Numbered from the stretch's first letter, positions 1-13,460 are shown. The stretch is 64,000 nucleotides of DNA from Lepturacanthus savala (GCA_030544235.1 CM060466.1:20539575-20603574), one strand, 5' to 3'. The notes: generated by a model from the letters alone, not told the origin. Numbers and translations: made by a program.

Positions 1-161
1 ATAAAACCAGTCATGTACGAGAAAAACTGGAGAGATTTTCGGTATTAAGTTAAATTCAGCTTGTTGTTATAATTCCTCCACGTTAGCTAGTGTTGAGTTA
101 GCTCGTGTTAGCTAGTGTTGTTCGTGTTTATTTCTGTACGGAGACGAACACAGAAATTAAT

Positions 162-188
162 ATGAAAATGCCGGAAACAGCTGTTCAC
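162..188 (+). other. Possible tiny first coding exon (speculative)
   Basis: Two closely spaced ATG codons (162 and 168) open a nine-codon frame that runs straight into a consensus donor (GTGAGT from 189). The bases before it are rich in 'gttagct'-type words, which are often seen around fish transcription starts. No downstream exon was recognised on the plus strand, so this may be chance. The gene, if there is one, is not identified. Confidence 0.12.
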
Positions 189-644
189 GTGAGTTAAATG
201 TTTGCTACGAAATTATTCTACACACTTGTTTCCTTTTGCGCAAAAAAACAGGTGAGCATAAAAACGTTTTTTCCGCAATTGCGGATCTTTTTCCCCTAAA
301 TATTGCTTAATTTTATTATTTATTATTTCCACCTGTGCTTTTCCTGAAACATTGTTCGTGAAAAAAGTCTTTTGAGAAAAGTTTAACAACTTTATTCTTT
401 ACCTTATCTGTTTCTGTGTAGACTGCCAGTAATGCAATATGTCGTGGCCAAATAATTTGTTATGTTACCTTTGCTGTTACTGTAAATTTAATCAATCATT
501 TATATTGCTTTTGAGGGGAAACTGGCACAAACAAAAACAGTGCTAATTGTTGTATAAAAATATACCATATACAAGTGTACAGAACTATTACTATTACCAT
601 TACCAGTATATTCGTATTAATTGACTTTTATAAGAAGACATAAC

Positions 645-782
645 AGTCAGTCAGTCATTTTCTATACCTGCTTATTCCTCATTAGGGTCGCAGGGGTCTG
701 CTGGAGCCTATCCCAGCGCGTTACGGCGAGAGGCAGGGATACACCCCAGATGGTCGCCAGCCAATCGTGGGGCAGAAGACAT
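645..782 (+). repeat. Interspersed fish repeat, copy 1 (5' part)
   Basis: This carries the familiar fish repeat wording 'attagggtcgcaggggtct' followed by 'gctggagcctatcccagc' and 'gtcgccagccaatcg'. A second, more degraded copy in the same orientation lies near 14,490, and the 3' part of the same family appears near 24,670. The family name is not assigned here. The first 640 bases of the window and the flank to about 5.3 kb show no gene. Confidence 0.7.
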
Positions 783-3700
783 AACAATTTGTATTATTTA
801 AACCCTATTATAACTGCATAAAATTCAAATAAAGACTCACATATCGTATATAGAATTTTCACTCCAGTGAGACAACACTCAATTTTGTTCATTTCTAGTT
901 TTGAAACCTGACTTAATTAATCAGTAATTGGGGCATCATCAGAGTATGAGAAATAGAACATGTTAGCTCTCAGGATATAATTAATTTTATCACATGCATA
1001 CAAATGCACTTGTATTGTTAACTACAGCTGAGCAGAAAAGTTGATGAGCAAAAACGAGTGATTAAAAATGTGTACTTAATTATCTTGATATCCCTGGTTG
1101 AAAATCAAAACACACGATTCCACAAAAGGATTCCTGCAAGGAGAAATAACTGCAAGAATTAAAAAAGAGGATGATTTGGTAAATTTCATGGTTTAATTAT
1201 AGATTATATTATTTCTATTAAATCCTGCTTCAATCCCCCACATGGGGATGGTGATAACTGTGTATGTGGGAAACTGAAGTGGATGAGCAGAAAATGGTTT
1301 GAGAAGAATGACGAGTAGTGCCACACACATAGAGAAGAGCTGCAACTTTAGCTCCAAAGAGCAAATGCATTTGAATACATCCCAAATACAACCAAGTGTA
1401 ACCAAGTACATGTGCATTGTCACACTTGGTTTGCTTCCATTTTTACTCCACTACTGCTGCACTGCATTTTCTTTATTCACCATATGTTTTCTGACAGACA
1501 CTAGTCACTTTTCAGAATAAGAATTTACACATTAAAACATATAAACAGACAAATAAATATGGTTATAGATTAGGCTTCTCATGAATATAATATCTTACAG
1601 ATTAATAATCTTTTTTTTTAATATTCACAGATAGATAGCTGAATCACCTATAGATGAGAAAGACTATGTGATGTGATACTGATTATTGTCTTTTATTTAA
1701 TGATATGTTGGCAATGCTTTTTGTTTTCCTCAATTCAGGTAATAACATACAACACCAATTCATGAATATTTGGATAATGTTTTGTATCATATTTGTGAAA
1801 ATACAATGTGAGAAGTCAGTCAATGCATACTATGCCTTGTGCTTTCTTATTTACATTTTCTTTGCTCCCATGTATATGTGATGAAATGTTCTGTGTCACA
1901 TTACTGTTGTTGAATTCATAGTTTTTATAGCTTTATTAAACAGGTGAAGCTGTTACGTTAGTAAACCAACAGATGGCGATGTTACATTCAGAAAAATAGC
2001 AGCTGATAATCACCAGGCCACAGTGCTCCGGTTTGAAAGATTTTTTTTTTTTTCTTTTAAATATTCAGACCAAACAGCATACCATATGATTAAAAAATGA
2101 TGGACTCCACTAATGATTCTGTGGTATTAATACAAACACGATATGTATGTTGTACGTATCTAATTAATATTAATTTGAGGCACTGGCCCTTTACTTTTTA
2201 TTTTGTGAGATGTCATACTTTAAGTGTGAGAAATAATGTTCTTATTACTCTACTATGTGATGCAATATGCAGCATTTGGGGTTTTAATTTATTTAAAAGT
2301 AGCTTGCAATAAGCACATTTTTTAACTCTCTTAATCCATTTTTAACTTAATTTAAGGATATGACTACTTTCTGCACTGCAGTGAAAGTATGCTTCATGTT
2401 TTGGTCATCGGTGCCATAATTAAACCAAAACTGGCAACACTGTTCATCTTCTATCTTCTGATGAGTACATTGCTTTGAGGAAAAAAAAGTCATTGTCTTA
2501 CTTCTTTCCGGACAAATCAAAGTTGTTCTTGCATTCTTTTTATGCTCCAGGCACAGAAAGGAAAAGGGGAGTGGGAGGAGTAGGAGGCGGAGGTAAGCAT
2601 GTATGCAGATGGGAATTAGTGGTCCCAGTAAACACCTGGAGCCAGAGGGGAAACAACACGATCTTATTCACATGCAAGGCTTGTGCCACCAGAACACATC
2701 GCGGCTGAAGCGCATTGCTTTTCATGCACTTCACACTGCACGATAAGTAGGCATCACCTTCAATTCCTTCTTGGGTTGTGAATGCAGCTTTTTCCCCATT
2801 GAATCTCTACTTTGAACATGAGCATATTATGTAATTTGCTGCATCAGGGGGAAAATGCTTCTGAAAATGTGCATGTTTCTTCAGCGTGAGATCATTACAC
2901 ACACTGTGGGCTTCACAACAAAAGGGGCTTTTCATTTCAAACTGCAGGGTAGATGCTGATTTCCTAAAAGCTATTGATTGAAAATGGCACAGCTGAGGAG
3001 CAGAAGAGGTGCCATGAATGGAGACAGTAGATTCTCACTTCCACCGTGCTCCAGCTGTGAGCTCTATTGCTGCCTGGTCTTGAAGAGGGGAGGGAGAAGG
3101 CCGTCCCTGCATATGGTGTTTTTCACAAGATTTAAGAGACAGGGCTGCCACCCTCATATGTACTTGTGCTTACTTTATTTTTAACATGTTTACAACGGAG
3201 TTTCATTAGTGCAGCACACATGTCAGCTCTGTATATCAATTCGGTCAATACATTAACTTTATTATTGCTTATATAATATGCACAGAGACATATTAACTGA
3301 GTGGGAGGAAGAATGTCATATACCTCAGTATTTAGTTAGCATTGGCATCGAACATGACAGTTTCCCAGTCTGGCTCGTGTAGCCCTGATGGCTTGCAGAA
3401 AGGTTTTGCCTGTTTGCCTGGCTTTCCTTCAGTTGCCCCTTAATTCTGCTCTGTTTCTTCAGATGCCCCCCCCCAACCCTGCTTTGTCAAGGCACTGAGA
3501 TAATTATGTAAGAGTTATGCAAACCTGTCTCCTGCTGGCAAACAATAAAACATTTCTGAAATGATAGGTTTAATGGTGATAACCGTGAGGAATGTAAGCC
3601 ACATATTGTTAATTTCATCATTTAGGAAGAATAATGTTGTCACTGGCAGGATGCTGCATTGAGAGTCATAGGATTTTCTATAAGTTTATTAAATTCTTCT

Positions 3701-5327
3701 CAGTCTTGTGTAGATTAGCTGTGAAAACTGACAATGTAATTTTTCACATCCATGCTTTGATACAGCAGGGCTCTGAGCTAAATTATAATATGCTAACATG
3801 CTGATGTTATAATGGTTGCCGGATTCACCATCTTGACAGGTAAATTAGAACTTAAAGCAAAGTACAGCTGAGACCGTGGAAAGGGAATGAAATAATTAGT
3901 TTTGCAGGAATGGAAAAATAAACCTTTTGGCCATGAAGAGAATGATATAAGTGCAGTCAGTAGTTCACTAGTTATTATAAGTCATCCTGGAGGGAACATG
4001 ATCTGGACCAAGTTTTATGGAAATGCATCCAATAGTTGAGAAATTTTATTCAGACCATGAAGGTGAAACTTATGGTGGTTTTAGATTTGAAGTCTGGAAT
4101 CTCCAAAGTCATTAGGATTGATCCTCAAGGCTCCATGAATATCTTTAAAAATGCCATTGCAATCCATCCAGTCATTTTTAAGTTATTTCAATATGGATAT
4201 TGTGTTACAAGCAGGTGGTGATATGAGCAAAACTATTTGACCCATTCTGTTTAAAACAAACAGGATTCCACATGAGCCTTCTCCAGCATTAAGACCATAC
4301 CACTTACATCAGACTCTCTACATCAATAAATCTGATGATTTTTTGCTATTATTATATTATTATATTTGATTAATCAGTAAATTGGACAGATTTTTGAAAT
4401 AGCATCATATAACTCCTTTAGTTTTTTCTTTTTACATTTTCAGATTGCATGTTTTGTACAACCACTAGCCAAAAATCCAAATAAATTCTCCAATCCAAAA
4501 ACTCAAAAAATACATACATACAGTGCATGCATACAGTCATATTTGAGGGACTGGAATCATGGGGGGGGTTGGCATGAACATGAAACACTACGCTAGCAAA
4601 TAATTTACTGTCAGTAGACTAATTTGACAATGAAATCACTCGAAAGGGCCTACTACACCATCTTTAATCCATCTCGGTCTAGTTTTTCCAGCTGACACCC
4701 AGCAGCTATGGGGCATCCAGAGGTCTGAGTCACTCACTGAACTGAAGCTATGCCAACAGGAGCCGACTGGGGTGAAGCCCCGGCTTCTCCCTCTCAGCGG
4801 GGGAATCACTCCTCATTGTACAGTATGTGGATGTGGTTTATTGACTCACCCCCCATTCTCTTGGCCTGGTTGTTGGAGCATGGTTGTGGGGGATTCGAAC
4901 AGAGACGGCTGGATTAACATGATGGTATGAGCGCTGATACGTGTCACAGGGTGTGATACGTACTCCACTTGCCTGACTCGATTAGAGGGAGTCCATGTAA
5001 CTCTTGAAATGCTGCCTTGTTTTAGAAATAAATTGAATATTGCGGCCAGTGGGCATTAGAGACTTGTCTGGGGGTGCGTTCACTGAGATGTAGTCATGTG
5101 TGCTGTCAATGGTATAATGTGTTGATGGGGAAAGGTCACCTCTGTGTGTGTGTGTGTGCCCTTTAAGATTAAAACATTTCTGACATACACGTTCATAGCT
5201 GGACTGGATGTTAGTTCTTTAAAATCTGTGAAAACTTCAGAGACAATTATGAAGTGATGTGTTACAGACAAGTGATTTATGTACAATATATCAAAATATA
5301 TATACATAGTATATACATATTAAAATT
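783..5327. other. AT-rich stretch without a recognisable gene
   Basis: Both strands were read for exon-like frames with splice sites and none was convincing. Only short open frames occur. A short (GT)9 run lies near 5,142-5,158. The more GC-rich, word-diverse patches near 2,560-3,130 and 4,690-4,990 could be conserved non-coding sequence, but that cannot be judged without comparison to other species. Confidence 0.5.
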
Positions 5328-6420
5328 TCAATTGAAAAAAAAGAACAATGAACAAACACACACATGGTCAGTTACATAAAATAACAAATCAACATACAAC
5401 GATGATTTGTATTCAATCCCATTTCGCACGATTCCTCTAAATAAAAGGGAGGACCTTAATATAATAGATAAAGGCTCAATAGCGACGGCAAAGAGCAAAG
5501 GCAACAGAGGACAGCCTTGGCGACATCCGCGACCCAGGACAAAATAATCAGAGTAGATATCATAAAGAAGGCAAATCCAAGAAATAAATTTATCACGAAT
5601 CCAAATTTCTTTAAAACTGCAAACAGGTACTCCCACTCTACCCTATCAAAGCCCTTTTCAGCATCTAATGAAATACAATCTCAGGAAGTTAAGTTGAATA
5701 CTTAGAGTAAATTATATTAAAAAGTGTACAGGTATTAAAAAACAGGCGTACTGTTATAAAACCATTTTGCTCTTCATATATAATAGAAGGGAGCATGTTT
5801 TCTGAACGAGATGCGATTACTTTAGCCAGCACCTTCACATCAGCATTAAGCAGAGATAACAGTCTAAAAGAACCACAGCTGGTTGGATCTTTATCCTTTT
5901 TGAGAAGGAGAGCTATAGTGGCTTGTGTCAGGGTTGGTGGCAAAGAACCAGATTCCAAGGATTCGTTGAAAACGGATAAGAGTAGTGGTGCCAGTTTTCC
6001 AATAAATGTTTTAAAAAAATCAATTGGAAACCCGTCAGGGCCAGGGGCTTTATGGGATTGCATAGCTTTAATTGAATTGGACACTTCCTCAACAGAGGGG
6101 AGAGAGGGGAGTCCAATTGTTTGGCAGTATCAGAATCAATCGTAGGATTAGAACGATTTTGAAGAAATTCATTAATTCTAGTATTGTCTGCAGGAAAGTC
6201 AGCTTTGTAGAGTGACAAGTAAAATGATTTTAAAGTAGCATTAATTTCCAGACGATCTGTAGTAATTGTACTACTAGTGTTTTTAATACTAGGTATCAAT
6301 CAGGAAGCTGCTTGTCGCCGTAGTTGATGTGCCAGTAATTGACTGGCCTTGTCCCCGTACTCATAGTATGAGCTACGACTGTGTAGTAACAAACGCTCTG
6401 CCTCCGCCTTTAGTTGACAT
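5328..6420 (-). mobile_element. L1-like non-LTR retrotransposon ORF2 remnant (reverse transcriptase), broken
   Basis: On the minus strand, conceptual translation gives pieces of a LINE reverse transcriptase in the right order. A segment upstream of the RT domain lies near 6,300-6,130. The APGPDGFPIDFF motif (about 6,055-6,020) and a KDPTSCGSFR-LSLLNADVKVLAKV stretch follow. Palm motif A (AEKGFDRVEW) is near 5,665-5,630, RQGCPL-PLLFAVAIEPLS near 5,530-5,460, and a degraded YADD box reading YVDLL is near 5,400-5,380. The reading frame breaks at least twice (near 6,085 and 5,690), and the second catalytic Asp of YADD is missing, so the copy cannot encode an active enzyme. The endonuclease part and the 3' end were not found. 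The spacing and wording suit the L1 clade of fish rather than L2 or Rex. Confidence 0.88.
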
Positions 6421-6649
6421 GGTGAGCCTCTTTGCACTAAACTGAACGAACCAGTTTGAAGCAGAAACCAATTAGACTTTATTGCTCAACCTCAGTGGGC
6501 AAGTTTACTGATGATCTTGTGGCTGAATGGTTTGTGGCAGGTCCCAAAATCGTGTGGAAAAGTTTCTCAAGAGATTTTTAAGACTGAGACTGTAAAAACA
6601 TGAATATCAGCGATTATATATAAAGATGGATGTTATGCTATGTGTGACA

Positions 6650-6900
6650 TCACACGTTTGCATATGAGCCAGTGTGAAGCCGAGAGCAGCAACTCAGCTC
6701 CTCTATTTGGAGCAAGGACCTTCTAACTAAAGCATGCAGGTGTTGCCTTTCATACTTTGGAAACAGGCCCGAATTTAGAGAATGAGATAATAATGGGCTT
6801 AGTATTTCTGAAGAGAAGTTGGCCTTTTTTGAATGGAGGTCAATTGGAGCCAGGGATTTATTGGAGTCTGTGTAGTGGCTGTGGGTTGTTCTATACTTCT
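6650..6900 (-). mobile_element. Possible second LINE reverse-transcriptase scrap
   Basis: The minus-strand frame contains LLSHSLNSGLFPKYE followed by HALVRRSLLQIEEL. This resembles the 'NHSL-SG-FP--FK-A-V-PLLKK' stretch of L2/Rex-type LINE reverse transcriptases in fish. The match is short and has no palm-domain motif, so it is tentative. The region from 6,900 to 9,448 shows no further gene. Confidence 0.28.
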
Positions 6901-9446
6901 GCATTAGCTTCAGCTTCAAGCTGTGGCAGTTGCCACAGAATTAATAGCAGCTATGATTTTGGAACAAGATGAAGAGATTGTGATCAGTATTGTTTATTAA
7001 AAAATATCATTAAAGTAATCTGGTTAAAAATCTATAGACATTCTGATCAATGCACATTTCAATTTCAAAAATTCAAAAATTTGTTTATTTTTTGTTGATT
7101 GTTTCATATAGAACGTTTCATATAGAACGTTTAATATGTGTCTATCCTTGGTCAAAATCTTTAAAATGCTGTAGCGGCTATTTATGACAATGACTCTATG
7201 CTGTAAGGCTGCATGCTGCTGTGGTTCCTCATCATCTCATTACCTCCATCACTGCAGGGTCACCTCTCCTGATGCTTATATGTGACCTGATAGAAGGATC
7301 TCCTTCCATATAGTGTAGTGTATAGTGTATAGTATAGTGTTGCTTGTCCCTGCTGGTATCCGAGAAATGAGAACAAACCTATATCGCTGGTCGAGGGAAC
7401 ACCTCGCTATTCTTACAACTCTCCAAACCTCTCAAGCCCCCTGACAAAACCTCAACCTACAAATCAGGCCTCTATAGGGAAAGAGTGTGTGGGTGTTTTC
7501 AACTTTGGGTGTCTGAGGGGGTTGGTAGAGAGTCTGGAGAACTATTATTGTTGCTGCTGCATGCTAATTGCCTCTGAGTGGCGTCTCATCAGGCTGTAGC
7601 TTGCACTGCAGGATGTCGCCGCTCCATGTACCAACCTGCTGGTGATTATGAGCCATGCTCATCACTGTATGGGTGACTGCAGAAGCCCATTTTCATAAAG
7701 GTATTTATGGCAGTAGAAGAACAAGGTGATATTTAGACAAAATCCCCACACACTGCCAACTTCATTTCCAATCTTTAATTTATTATTCTACATGAACATC
7801 ACAAAATTTGAACCACAAAGTTCACAAATTCTTTCTCAGGTGATGATGTGAAATGCATGTTTATGCAGATGAACTGTGGTAACCAATCAAATATCATTTT
7901 TTAACCGATAATTGATAATATATGAGGACGACATGCCATGTGATGGACTTAACAGGTAGCCAGAGGGATGGAGGGTTTAAATGTTTTTATCTATTTATTT
8001 TTTGTTTTTTATTCACCCAAAAGTGGTATTCAACTAAATAAACTGAATAAAATGCAACATCCAAACATCAAATTGAATTGCACCAGAACCACCCTTTCCA
8101 CACCCCCACCCATCCAAAAGTCCATTATAAATTTAGTATTAAGAAAGATATTCACTCTTTCTTGTGGCTCATAGATTCATATGCTTTCTAATTAATAAAT
8201 CGCTAAAAAGCATAAATGCAGAAGGAAACTGGGATCTAAAGTAAGTAGTAGGAAAAGTGTCATTTTAAAGTGTGATATAACCTTTCTGGACAGAACAAAA
8301 ACAATAAAGTACAACTAAACAAATCATATCAGGCCAATAAACATTACTGATGTTCCAAAGTGAGCAGACAAGCATTATTAAGTGAGTGTGTCAGTTACAT
8401 ATCTAGTCTTGTAGTACAACATAGAACATGCTTTATTAAAGTTAGACATAATTACGGAGAGTTTTTTTGTTTCTTTTGCCAAATGAGTATTAACATTTTT
8501 CTTAAATTAACGAATCATAACATGAAAAGGAAAAACATGTAGTTGTGTGTTTCCACTGTAAAATGTTGTCGCCCCCCCCTCCCCCTTCTGAACAATATTG
8601 GAAAATAGATGTCCCTTTATGATATCGTAACATGAAAACGTACCTGAAACAAAACAGCAACAAAACAATTGCTTTAAAACCGGTCAAAACCTTACCTAAA
8701 TTTGTTCTGTTGGCATCATCCTACTGTGCAGTCTCTGTAGGGAAATGAATAAGTGTCTCTCCTGGTCATTAGATTAGCTCCCGTGGTCTGCCAGTGTGTG
8801 CAGGAAGACCATTCTCATTACCCAAGCTGCTCCACTTTACCAATGCACAAAAGCCCCACATTCACCTTGCAATTTGAGTCAGCCGGGCTCATCAGGGCAG
8901 GAGGCAACAGCGAGATATGGAAGTGCCGCCACCACTATCAGAAGATATTTATGTCCTATACCGCCTTGATTACACAGGCGGATTTAGAGTGCTCGCTTGG
9001 CAGAGGCGATGTTCCTGGGGACATATATTAGGCACATTAGTTCCCCCGGCTTCTGCCAGTAGTTTACTACAGCTGAAGGGACACGTACACAGTTGTCACG
9101 ATGACAAACAGAGACATTTACCATAACACAGTTCTTAATACAGGGGATGCATAACAATCATATATATTCCTGCCACAGTGGTGGCTTCGGTCTCTCAAAT
9201 AAATAACCCTATGGCATCTTGGTCCCAGTGGAATGCAAATTGAAAGCACACTGTGATACCAAACAGGAAAAGAACCTTAATATCAACATAGATTCAATCA
9301 TTTACTGTATGTAATCAGGCAGGAAACAACAAGAACTAATTTGCAGGCAAAGGAAATGGCCCAGCTCATAAAAAGGATGAAAATTGCTGAGATCCTGTAC
9401 ATTGGGGCTTAATCGTAACTGGATATGCTAGAGAATCCACATGCAC

Positions 9447-9551
<105 letters not shown>

Positions 9552-9872
9552 TCTTCAAATAATGACACAACATACTGTGTAAATCCCAGAAAACACTTGT
9601 TTATTTCTGGTCTGGCAGGACGGTAACAAAAACGTAATTGAAACATTTCAAGTTGGAAACAGCTTTGTTTTACTTTGTTTTTAATGATACTTAATGAATT
9701 TACTTTCCTCTACTGAATGTCAAACACCAGCTTACAAGAGATGCATGTGTCTTGATGGGCATGACATGAAGTTTAGCCTGCTGTGGGTGCCTAATCTTCG
9801 GTGGTGTTTCAATAAAAGCTCAGTAAACATTCAAGCCAATCAACAGTACAAGCTCTAAACCTCTTCTAAGTG

Positions 9873-9878
9873 TTTATT
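9873..9878 (-). terminator. AATAAA polyadenylation signal, probably prcd
   Basis: A perfect AATAAA occurs on the minus strand. It is the first one downstream of the putative terminal exon acceptor. Cleavage would be expected about 15-25 bases further, near 9,850-9,860. Confidence 0.45.
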
Positions 9879-10032
9879 TAGTACAGAAATATGTGATTTA
9901 TCTTGAGATCTGCCGCCTCTCTGGATCAGTTGTTTGACTGGCGAGAGACCTGCTGTGGTTTAATATAGATGGATGACTCCACTCTGGGCTGTTTCCACAT
10001 TTATAACGAGGATTTTTCTCCAGCGAAGCATT
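9873..10032 (-). other. prcd: Likely last, non-coding exon of prcd with poly(A) signal
   Basis: Reading the minus strand, a good acceptor (CTTGTTCCTAG) ends at 10,033 and the exon would start at 10,032. An AATAAA hexamer stands at 9,878-9,873, about 155 bp downstream, as expected for a terminal exon. The exon lies after the stop codon and would be 3' UTR. Its assignment to prcd is inferred from strand, order and splice signals; no transcript evidence is available. Confidence 0.45.
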
Positions 10033-10236
10033 CTAGGAACAAGAGAAGGTAAATTAGTTTGACACTTCACTGCCCCCAATAAGCTATAAACGACCACTTT
10101 CACAAACACTGCAGAGAAACTCTGAATTTATTACATTACTGACATCTAGAATTGGCTTATCTATCCAATCATGTTACAGCCTTTGTTTGAACTCAGGAAG
10201 TAGTTTTGCCTCAAACAACATAAACGGTCAACTTAC

Positions 10237-10287
10237 CAGCTGTCTCGCCATGGACCTGAGGACACCCTGCACATCTAAAACCCACAT
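10237..10287 (-). other. prcd: Likely internal 3'-UTR exon of prcd (51 bp)
   Basis: On the minus strand a clean acceptor (TCTTCCACACAG) precedes 10,287 and a consensus donor GTAAGT begins at 10,236. The prcd stop codon lies in the exon before it, so this exon would be untranslated. If exon 2 were skipped, exon 1 would read into it and stop after four residues. The call rests on splice signals and position only. Confidence 0.4.
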
Positions 10288-11631
10288 CTGTGTGGAAGAG
10301 AGAAGGAGGGAGAAGGGTGATAAATTAAGTATTTCATCATGCTGCAAAGTGGAATTAGCTCATGCTCTTTTTGATCACACCAGAGCCAGTTCTGAACAAA
10401 CCAAGTGGTTTCATGTTTTGATTGATAAACCCTAAAGCAAGCTCCAGGAACCACTCAAACCTTATCGCACTTCTTTTAGACAGATTATTTAATTTAGTTT
10501 TTCAACTAATTCAACTAAATTATCGGTGGAAAATTGCAAAAAAATAACTCTTTATCTCAGCTTTTCCCACTGTATACTATCAGCCCAGCATACCCAACTG
10601 CAGACAGCTGGTGAACATAATAGAGCATTCATGAGCTTAAAGAGCTGGAGATGTGCCTCCGGGAGCTGGTGAAGACCATGACTGAACTAAAAGGAGAGTG
10701 AATATTGGACTTAAATTCATCAGGTAATTGGAAATCCAGATTAATGCTAATGTGTCTAATAGATTACTGTTTTTGAATGCAGTAGTTGCATTTGACTACA
10801 TTCTATCATTTTTATTTGAACATGTCTCATGCAAAAGCTGCCTCAGTCTATCGCTGACCCCTCGGGCAAATTCTGACCTTGAAAGGAACTTTGTTTTTAC
10901 CTTTCTCAGGTGAATAAAATACAAATGGTTTGAAAACTTAAAATGTTTAAACCTTTATACTTCAGTCGATTTAGTGATGTCTGTCATAGTTTCTGATGCT
11001 GAATCCATCTGGCTGTGCTTGTTTTTACTTTCTCAGATCTTTCTAGCAAAAGATGATTAGTTTGATCTAAATGAGATTACCCAACTAGGTATGTTTTACA
11101 ACCTCTTGGATATTTACTTTAAAGATATGTTAAAGACGTTCGGAGGATGCACTGTTCAGGATCAACTCCGCTTACACCTGTGCTCATATTCAGTGTAAAG
11201 TGGTTCACAGGATCCATTACACTAGGCCCAGGCTGGTGAAATGGTTTCCTGGTGTGGATGATTCCTGCAGCAGGTGCTCTCTCCTTAGCAGACCACGCAC
11301 ACATTTCTCTTCCCTGAAGCTTGACCTTTCTGGATGTCCTTTTTTTGACACCCTTTATGAAGTTCTTGACATTTCCCTGACCCTGTGACCCTGAACTGCT
11401 ATCTTTGCTATCTGTCTCCTGTTGAAGACAGGTTTACTAAAACCAAGCTGACCTTGTCACAATTGCTTCCTTCATAGATAAACATCATATAGAGCCTGAA
11501 TACTTCTGCCTTCTTGTTACTCTATTTCAGAAATAAATGTATGGTGGTCAGAATTGGGCTATGAAACACTCATATGCTTGTCACCTTATATGACTACAAA
11601 ATGTCCTAGTGAACTTCTCTGTACCAAAATT

Positions 11632-11970
11632 TCTGGACTATTGAGCACACTTGAATGTAAGCCAACAAAACAACAAATACAGGCAGCACTTGAGTATAAG
11701 CCGCAGGTGTCCACATTTCAATGAGATTTTTATGGTACACAGAAAGATGTTATTTTTATCTAATTCAAAGGCTCTTATTGCCAAGGGGAGAGAGAACAGG
11801 CACACTACCATAAAACAATCAAATCCCCCAAAAATCCCATGTTTCTCTACTGCCCTATTGTCACCAAACCACACCTCCATCTCTCTCATACTATAAATGT
11901 GGTCATCTTCTTTAGTGTCGGAATTTAACAGCTTCAGATAAAACAACTGTCTATCTGCTTATAGTCCAGA
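11632..11970. mobile_element. MITE-like element with 10-bp terminal inverted repeats
   Basis: The ends TCTGGACTAT (11,632-11,641) and ATAGTCCAGA (11,961-11,970) are perfect inverted repeats enclosing 319 bp with no coding capacity. The wording next to the ends ('gagcacacttgaatgtaagcc', 'gagtataagccgcag') recalls a widespread fish element. It sits in the putative prcd 3'-UTR intron. Confidence 0.6.
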
Positions 11971-13361
11971 TATTATGGTAGGGTAGTTTTTTTGTGATAC
12001 GATACATGTTACCAACTACAACATGGGGAGCTTGTGACAGGAGAACTAATTAGTTATTTTTACATCTTACACTTCAACAGTTTTATGACAAAATGGCACT
12101 TTTTTGACTTGCAAAACTACTTTTTATATAGTCAAACATCATATGTGTGATTCATGGCACTATTCAAATGGGATCAATAAATTGTCATTGACCATCATAC
12201 ATAATTTTGCTGAAACCGTGTCCCATCGGGTAACTGGAAGGCAGAAGTCCTTAGGCTTTCTATATTGTTACATTGGAATAGTCCTAATCTCCCTGGTATA
12301 ACTTCTTGGTTAAAATATTTCATTTTTTTTTCTCCATTTAGAGAAAATCAAGTTCATAGTAGCAGGATCTGTGAAAAGATTTCAAAGAATTAGAAATGGA
12401 TTTTCTACCCATTAGGACATGTGGGAGGGCGGGACAGTCAATCTGGGATGAAGCATTTCATGCTGCCTGTTTTTAAACAGTTTCAACCCACAAACTGTTG
12501 TTTGTTTGGGAGTTTAAACAGTTTACATATCAAAAAAGACTGTCAGACCTTTCATTTCAGTTTGTAGTTTGTTCAATAAACACATTTATTAAAAAAAAGA
12601 ACATCCACACACGGCTGGAGATAGTCTGTGCCCACGGGCAGATTTGTCCTCATTTAAGGTGATATTTACTGTGAGCACAGCATGGGACACAAACAGGCAT
12701 TGTGTTAATCTGCTCATTAAGGAAGCTAATTAATAAGTTTGTTTATTAGAAACACTGGATCATGAAAGAGATGCAGGTTTATTAGACCACCTGGCCCGAT
12801 CTTAAGTAATTATGTTAATAAGGACAGGCAGATGCATTATTTTTAGCTAATTATTTCCCAGGCACTATGTATTGTGTTGAAAACATGCAATCATAGAGGC
12901 AAATATACAATAAAAAAAGCTCAATACATTACTATATGTGTTGCCTCTGAAGATGAAACTTTATTGATCCCTATCGATACGTTTATAGTTGTAGCTCGTA
13001 CAGCAACAAAACTCGGCAGAGAACAAATCAAACAGGAAATGTCTGTCAGTAATTCCTCATTATGACTTTTTGTCTCATCACATATGATCTTTTAAAAACA
13101 TGCAAACACTTAATGAAGCTATTACACAAGTAATACAGTTTGAAGTTAAGTAAAGGAGCAGTGACATTCATTGATCAGCTGGACAACAGCCCAGAGGCAT
13201 AGCACAGTACATGAAATACATAACAGACTGTCTAAATGACTTAGGATCGACTGCACAGGGAGAAAACAAAGCAGGCCAGCTCTGAGTTCAGCCTGAGGTA
13301 AAGCTTTTCCTAGAAAACAAGAACACAGAAGGCTCAGGCCACTGCGTGCGTGAGGTCTTAC

Positions 13362-13460
13362 TCTGTGGTTTTGTCTCTTCTCTATGCTCCACTCTCGAAC
13401 ATCCCTCCAGTGCCCTGGAAAATATGCATCAACCGCCCGGCCGTGTCCCCTCCGAGCCAT
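13362..13460 (-). other. Exon-like open frame of 33 codons in a prcd intron (speculative)
   Basis: A minus-strand ATG in a strong start context (ATCATGG) opens 33 codons that are GC-rich relative to the surroundings. They end exactly at a donor (GTAAGA at 13,361-13,356) in phase 0. The peptide begins MARRGHGRAVDAYFPGHWRD and resembles nothing I recognise. No partner exon is evident, so it may be chance. Confidence 0.12.
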
